Shown here in pieces: positions 6,945 through 9,933 of a stretch of 9,933 bases of DNA. The number at the start of each line of letters is the position of its first letter. Positions within the stretch are counted from its first letter, which is position 1. The position numbers and the translations under genes were made by a program. Below the pieces are notes generated by a model. It saw nothing but the letters and a program-made list of their open reading frames with translations. It was not told the origin of the DNA and did no database searches. The stretch is from Sporomusaceae bacterium (GTDB lineage Bacteria; Bacillota_C; Negativicutes; Sporomusales_B; UBA7701), in NCBI GenBank assembly GCA_022839045.1, contig JALHDI010000101.1, positions 1-9,933 on the forward strand. The letters are read 5' to 3'.

Positions 6945-6975
6945 AAAAAGGGCCTGAACCCAAAGGTTCAGGCCC
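6945..6975 (-). terminator. Intrinsic terminator of fba
   Basis: On the minus strand, GGGCCTGAACC pairs perfectly with GGTTCAGGCCC (11 bp; 6950-6960 and 6965-6975) around a TTTG loop, followed by five Ts (6949 down to 6945). It begins 8 bases after the fba stop codon. This is a textbook Rho-independent terminator and separates fba from the small gene downstream. Confidence 0.9.
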
Positions 6976-6983
6976 CGGTTACC

Positions 6984-7910
6984 TTACAGACGGTTGCTGG
7001 CGTTGAGGACGTTTTTGATCTTGTGCTTAACCATGTTTTTAATTGCTTCGCGGGCGGGCCGCAGGTAATCGCGGGGGTCGAACTTGTCGGGATTCTGGGC
7101 TAGGGATTCGCGGATGCTGGCGGTCATCGCCAGGCGGAGATCTGTGTCGATATTGATCTTGCATACGCCCATGGTGCCCGCCTTCTTGAGCATCTCCTCG
7201 GGAACGCCCTGTGCGTCCTTGATCTGTCCGCCGTAAGCGTTGCACTTGGCGACGAATTCGGGCAGGACGGTCGAGGCGCCATGGAGGACGATGGGGAAGC
7301 CGGGAAGGAGAGCGGCTATCTTTGCGAGACGGTCAAAATCGAGTTTTGGTTCACCTTTGAATTTATAGGCGCCGTGGCTGGTGCCGATGGCTATGGCCAG
7401 CGAGTCGACTCCGGTGCGGCGGACGAAATCGGCGGCTTGGTCAGGGTCGGTGTAGGTAGCGTCTTTAGCGCTGACGTTGACGGCATCCTCTACACCGGCG
7501 AGGCGTCCCAGCTCGCCTTCGACGACGACGCCGCGGGCGTGGGCATATTCGACTACCCGCTTGGTCAAAGCGACATTTTCCTCATAGGGATGTTTGGAGC
7601 CGTCGATCATGACGGACGTGAATCCGCCGTCGACGCAAGCTTTGCAGATTTCGAAATCTTCGCCGTGGTCGAGATGCAGGCAGATCGGCAGACCGGTGTC
7701 TTCGACAGCCGTTTCGACGAGCTTCATGAGGTAGGTGTGTTTGGCGTATTTACGAGCGCCCGCCGATACCTGCAGGATTAGCGGGGCCTGTTCTTCTTTG
7801 GCGGCGTCGACGATACCCTGGATGATTTCCATGTTATTGACGTTGAATGCGCCCACGGCGTATTTGCCATAGGCTTTCTTGAACATTTCCGCCGATGATA
7901 CCAACGGCAT
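6984..7910 (-). CDS. fba: Class II fructose-1,6-bisphosphate aldolase
   Basis: A zinc-dependent aldolase that interconverts fructose 1,6-bisphosphate with glyceraldehyde 3-phosphate and dihydroxyacetone phosphate in glycolysis and gluconeogenesis, in the cytoplasm. The 308-aa protein opens MPLVSSAEMFKKAYGKYAVG and shows the class II motifs: GAFNVNNMEI (20-29), LHLDHGEDFE (79-88) with catalytic D81 and zinc ligand H82, EGELG (131-135), GTSHGAYKF (176-184) with zinc ligand H179, LHGAS (209-213) with zinc ligand H210, and the phosphate-binding segment KINIDTDLR (251-259). The frame is open 17 codons further upstream, but the ATG at 7908-7910 is chosen because AGGAGGG (7917-7923) lies 6 bases before it and family members start here. 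It has its own promoter and terminator. Related class II aldolases acting on tagatose bisphosphate cannot be fully excluded. Confidence 0.96.
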   Translation of the reverse strand: MPLVSSAEMFKKAYGKYAVGAFNVNNMEIIQGIVDAAKEEQAPLILQVSAGARKYAKHTYLMKLVETAVEDTGLPICLHLDHGEDFEICKACVDGGFTSVMIDGSKHPYEENVALTKRVVEYAHARGVVVEGELGRLAGVEDAVNVSAKDATYTDPDQAADFVRRTGVDSLAIAIGTSHGAYKFKGEPKLDFDRLAKIAALLPGFPIVLHGASTVLPEFVAKCNAYGGQIKDAQGVPEEMLKKAGTMGVCKINIDTDLRLAMTASIRESLAQNPDKFDPRDYLRPAREAIKNMVKHKIKNVLNASNRL

Positions 7911-7941
7911 AGAGATCCCTCCTAGCTTATTGTCCGCGTTA

Positions 7942-7970
7942 ATTATACCACACTTTCCCAACGGGAGGAA
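7942..7970 (-). promoter_or_regulatory. Extended -10 promoter of fba
   Basis: On the minus strand TGGTATAAT provides a perfect -10 hexamer (7942-7947) with the TGN extension. The -35 region is weak (TTCCTC at 7965-7970, 17 bases away), as is common for extended -10 promoters. The start of transcription would lie near 7935, just ahead of the AGGAGGG ribosome binding site. A small dyad TCCC-AAC-GGGA (7956-7966) sits in the spacer. Confidence 0.7.
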
Positions 7971-7991
7971 AATAGTGTGACAAGATTACGA

Positions 7992-8903
7992 TCAATAGGA
8001 GCGCTGATCAGCGGATGGCATAGCCGGCCTTGACCGCAGCTCGGCCAACAGTCGGGCCATATCCGGGGGCAGGGGACTGGTGAGCGATATCCGCCGACCG
8101 CTGACCGGGTGGGGAAAGGCCAGCGCGGCAGCGTGAAGCGCCGGTCGGCCGATGAGCGCGGTGGATCCGCCGTAGAGATCGTCGCCGAGCAGAGGGTGTC
8201 CGATATGCGCGAGATGCACCCGGATCTGGTGTGTCCGCCCGGTAAGCAGGCGAAGGCGCAAAAGGCTGTGGTCGCCGGCCGCGGTGACGGTTTCGTAGGC
8301 GGTGGCAGCCGCTTTTCCATCGGGGCAGACGGTGCGCTGAATGATGCTGCCGGGAAGGCGACCCACCGGGGCGTCGATCACGCCGGCCGCAGGGCGGGGA
8401 TGACCGGTGACAAGAGCGAGGTAGGAGCGTTCGACGGGCTTGCCGCCGTCGACGAAGAGGAGATGCTGAATATATGGATTCTTGGCGATAAGGAGCAGGC
8501 CCGATGTGTTGCGGTCCAGCCTGTGGGCCGGATGGAAGGCCCCTGTCTCGCCGCGGGTGCGCAGGTGATGAACGACGGCGTTGGCCAGAGTGGGCTCCGG
8601 CGGGCCGCTTGCCGGGTGAACGAGCAGGCCGGCGGGCTTGTCCACCACCAGCAGGTGCTCGTCTTCGTAGCGGACGGCGAGGGACAGGGGAAGGGGAGTA
8701 ATAGCGCTTTCGTCAGGCCAGGCAATGGTAAGGACATCTCCCGGCGATACCAGCGCCTGCCAGGAAACGGGCCGACCGTTGATGCGGACGGCGTCCGGGG
8801 AGCGCTTCAGTTTGCGGCGGAGGGTGAGGGAGAAATTCAGCCTGCGGAGGAGCTTGCTCAGCTGTGCCGGTTGTTCGTTGCCGGGGAGGATAAAGGTGAA
8901 CAT
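7992..8903 (-). CDS. RluA-family 23S/tRNA pseudouridine synthase
   Basis: The 303-aa protein converts specific uridines in structured RNA to pseudouridine. An N-terminal S4-like RNA-binding region covers about residues 12-62 (LSKLLRRLNFS, INGRPV, VSPGDVLTI). The catalytic domain follows with YEDEHLLVVDKPAGLLVHP (79-97), the family signature HRLDRNTSGLLLIAK (127-141) with catalytic D130, and later LLTGRTHQIRVHLAHIGHPLLGD, which forms the conserved RTHQIRVH motif. Length and order match RluD-like enzymes of Firmicutes. The exact target nucleotide cannot be read from sequence, so no symbol is given. AAAGGA stands about 10 bases before the ATG at 8903. It lies upstream of fba on the same strand with an 81-base gap and no clear terminator, so some read-through into fba is possible. 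Confidence 0.93.
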   Translation of the reverse strand: MFTFILPGNEQPAQLSKLLRRLNFSLTLRRKLKRSPDAVRINGRPVSWQALVSPGDVLTIAWPDESAITPLPLSLAVRYEDEHLLVVDKPAGLLVHPASGPPEPTLANAVVHHLRTRGETGAFHPAHRLDRNTSGLLLIAKNPYIQHLLFVDGGKPVERSYLALVTGHPRPAAGVIDAPVGRLPGSIIQRTVCPDGKAAATAYETVTAAGDHSLLRLRLLTGRTHQIRVHLAHIGHPLLGDDLYGGSTALIGRPALHAAALAFPHPVSGRRISLTSPLPPDMARLLAELRSRPAMPSADQRSY

Positions 8904-8921
8904 TTCTTTAATCCTTTACTG

Positions 8922-8937
8922 ATACTTGTATTAGTAT
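8922..8937. repeat. Short inverted repeat upstream of the RluA-family gene
   Basis: ATACT (8922-8926) and AGTAT (8933-8937) form a 5-bp dyad with a 6-base centre, 18 to 34 bases before the start codon of the pseudouridine synthase gene. The surrounding 8915-8945 stretch is AT-rich against a GC-rich background, consistent with a promoter region, but no convincing -35/-10 pair is seen. Confidence 0.3.
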
Positions 8938-9012
8938 TTCGTTTTCGGACGGCCCGATTCCTGGGTACGGGAGCATGCCCGGCGGGAACTTCAGGAATGC
9001 CGGGAACAGAAC

Positions 9013-9040
9013 AAAAAAAACCTGCCCTCGCAGGCAGTTT
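9013..9040 (-). terminator. Intrinsic terminator of the 155-aa gene
   Basis: Directly after the stop codon at 9041, the minus strand carries AAAAACTGCC-TGCGA-GGGCAG and then a run of eight Ts (9020 down to 9013). A 5-bp GC-rich core (CTGCC/GGCAG) can be extended by A-T pairs past one bulge. This is a good Rho-independent terminator that isolates the upstream gene from the RluA-family gene. Confidence 0.85.
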
Positions 9041-9508
9041 TTACAGTATTTCCTGGACCAGCGCGATTAGCTCGGCCATATGTTCCCGTTCGGCGGTCAT
9101 GGATTCTTTGAGGTAATCGCCCATCGGATGCCCCCGCCATCCGTAAACGTCGGCAAAGCGGCGGTGACGGCGGCCCAAAGCTGACAGAAGGGGCAGAAGA
9201 GGCAGGCGGCTGCCGCAGTATTCCAGGCCGGTATCGGAAGTGTCGCTGTCCCGCAGGCTCATGCCGTGCTTGCTCAGGACGGCCGCCATGAGATCGTCAT
9301 GGAGGGTGATCATATGGAGGACGTCGAGGTAGCCATTCCAGTGGTCAACGGCCATGTCGTCCAGGGTGTCCCGGGCGGTGCCGCTGGCATGGTCGGCGGC
9401 TTCCAGGGCGGTGCGCAGCAGCTCAAGCTGCTCGCAGGCTTCAAGATGCAGGCGCCGCAGATGTTCGGCGTCCACCGTCATCGGCCTGCGATCGCGGTTT
9501 TTTTTCAC
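9041..9508 (-). CDS. Uncharacterised His-rich helical protein (155 aa)
   Basis: I do not recognise this protein. It starts at GTG (9508), chosen because GAGGAGGG (9515-9522) stands 6 bases upstream, an excellent ribosome binding site. The sequence is mainly helical and soluble: a basic start (MKKNRDRRP), a long helix at about 12-40, a segment MAVDHWNGYLDVLHMITLHDDLMAAVL (52-78), and a C-terminal helix ESMTAEREHMAELIALVQEIL. It has ten histidines (16, 21, 40, 56, 65, 70, 81, 115, 127, 143), several spaced with Asp/Glu as in four-helix metal-binding bundles, but no established ferritin or hemerythrin motif can be matched by eye. There is no signal peptide or membrane segment. It has its own terminator and lies downstream of the Cys-rich gene. 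The coding call is firm, the function open. Confidence 0.8.
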   Translation of the reverse strand: MKKNRDRRPMTVDAEHLRRLHLEACEQLELLRTALEAADHASGTARDTLDDMAVDHWNGYLDVLHMITLHDDLMAAVLSKHGMSLRDSDTSDTGLEYCGSRLPLLPLLSALGRRHRRFADVYGWRGHPMGDYLKESMTAEREHMAELIALVQEIL

Positions 9509-9514
9509 GGCAAA

Positions 9515-9522
9515 CCCTCCTC
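9515..9522 (-). promoter_or_regulatory. Ribosome binding site that sets the GTG start of the 155-aa gene
   Basis: GAGGAGGG on the minus strand is a near-perfect match to the 16S rRNA tail and lies 6 bases before GTG at 9506-9508. The next in-frame ATG is codon 10 and has no comparable site, so the GTG start is preferred. Confidence 0.8.
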
Positions 9523-9587
9523 ACAAGGGTGGTTGATATATTTTATGCCGCCGCGAAATGGATGTGATGACAGCGCCCGGGTTGCTG

Positions 9588-9920
9588 TTATTTATAAGGG
9601 GCGATGAACCGGATCATTTTGATGGGGATGTGCATGGACAGGCAACGGTGACGGACGTTGACGTTGACGATAACGAAGTCACAGCCTACGTAGCAGAGGG
9701 TGCCGCAAAAAGATTCCCTGCCGCAGAAACGGGCGTCGACGGAGAAGAGCACTTCGTCGCCAAGCAGGCAAAGGATGCGGTCTTTGAGGCTTTCGCGATG
9801 GAAATCGTACATCTTGTACGCCATGGGCTCGTCGCAGCAGACGTCTTTCATCATGTAATCGTCGCAGCCGGGCTCCATGTTGTCATCGCATTGATACCAG
9901 TGCGGATATTTGCAGTCCAT
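9588..9920 (-). CDS. Cys-rich small protein with DUF2642-like C-terminal domain, possible spore coat protein
   Basis: The 110-aa protein has eleven cysteines (3, 11, 19, 28, 29, 51, 66, 72, 76, 80, 93), a tenth of its length. The N-terminal third is rich in Cys, Asp, Met and Tyr (for example CDDNMEPGCDDYMMKDVCCD). From about residue 44 a beta-rich segment runs LKDRILCLLGDEVLFSV, then GTLCYVGCDFVIVNV, then IPIKMIRFI. This pattern of G-x-V, G-x-L-x-x-V-x-x-D-x-V and a closing IP-x-x-x-I resembles the small barrel of DUF2642-type proteins found in spore-formers. The spore-coat idea is inference. ATG at 9920 has only a weak AAGG upstream, and the frame stays open to the window edge, so the true start may lie outside. 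Base composition is less GC-rich than the neighbours. Confidence 0.65.
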   Translation of the reverse strand: MDCKYPHWYQCDDNMEPGCDDYMMKDVCCDEPMAYKMYDFHRESLKDRILCLLGDEVLFSVDARFCGRESFCGTLCYVGCDFVIVNVNVRHRCLSMHIPIKMIRFIAPYK

Positions 9921-9933
9921 AGGCCTTAGTATC

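Noticed and set aside
7281..7781. 166-aa open frame opposite fba
   Set aside because: Fully antisense to the conserved core of the aldolase, with no ribosome binding site or motif.
7956..7966. TCCC-AAC-GGGA dyad in the fba promoter spacer as an operator
   Set aside because: 4-bp arms are common by chance in this composition. It is mentioned with the promoter but not claimed as a regulator site.
8109..9116. 335-aa open frame on the plus strand opposite the RluA-family gene
   Set aside because: It is antisense to a gene with a clear catalytic signature, runs through a terminator and into the next gene, and shows only low-complexity composition. High GC produces such long shadow frames.
9570..9588. 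ACAGC/GCTGT stem right after the Cys-rich gene as a terminator
   Set aside because: A 5-bp stem with a 9-base loop and no T run is too weak to call; the gene may continue into the transcript of the 155-aa gene.

Overview
The window comes from a GC-rich endospore-type Firmicute, most plausibly a member of the Negativicutes (Sporomusaceae-like). The inference rests on strong purine-rich Shine-Dalgarno sequences before nearly every gene, frequent GTG starts, a short-Q-loop cytochrome bd oxidase encoded with its CydDC exporter, a class II fructose-bisphosphate aldolase of the Firmicute type, and a Cys-rich spore-coat-like small protein at the right end. The lineage is inferred from content and style, not from a search.

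Left part (1-285): the 3' portion of a 5S rRNA gene, then a strong symmetrical intrinsic terminator that closes the rRNA operon. After it comes a promoter (TTGACT, 18 bp, TACAAT) with one palindrome over the -35 box and another just after the predicted transcription start. Plus-strand operon (286-6644): a GTG-initiated Rrf2-family regulator with a cluster of four cysteines, then cydA, cydB, cydD and cydC. Genes are tightly packed: cydA/cydB overlap by 10 bases and cydD/cydC by 4. The one sizeable break is cydB-cydD, which holds a 10-bp hairpin and a run of eight Gs serving as ribosome binding site. The unit would make a quinol:O2 oxidoreductase and the thiol/heme-linked ABC transporter needed to assemble it. 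An O2-, NO- or redox-sensing Fe-S regulator probably controls the operon from its own promoter. In an anaerobe the likely role is O2 scavenging or protection.

Right part (6645-9933), all on the minus strand: an 18-bp perfect hairpin separates the cyd operon from a convergent small gene (52 aa). To its right are class II fructose-bisphosphate aldolase (fba, own extended -10 promoter and terminator), an RluA-family rRNA pseudouridine synthase, an unrecognised His-rich helical protein of 155 aa with its own terminator, and a Cys-rich 110-aa protein with a DUF2642-like C-terminal half that may continue past the window edge.

No gene-free stretch exceeds 300 bases. I see no mobile element, CRISPR array, tRNA or phage gene. 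The window is mostly ordinary core metabolism. The points worth a second look are the regulatory architecture before the Rrf2 gene, the uncatalogued small protein, and the two uncharacterised genes at the right end.
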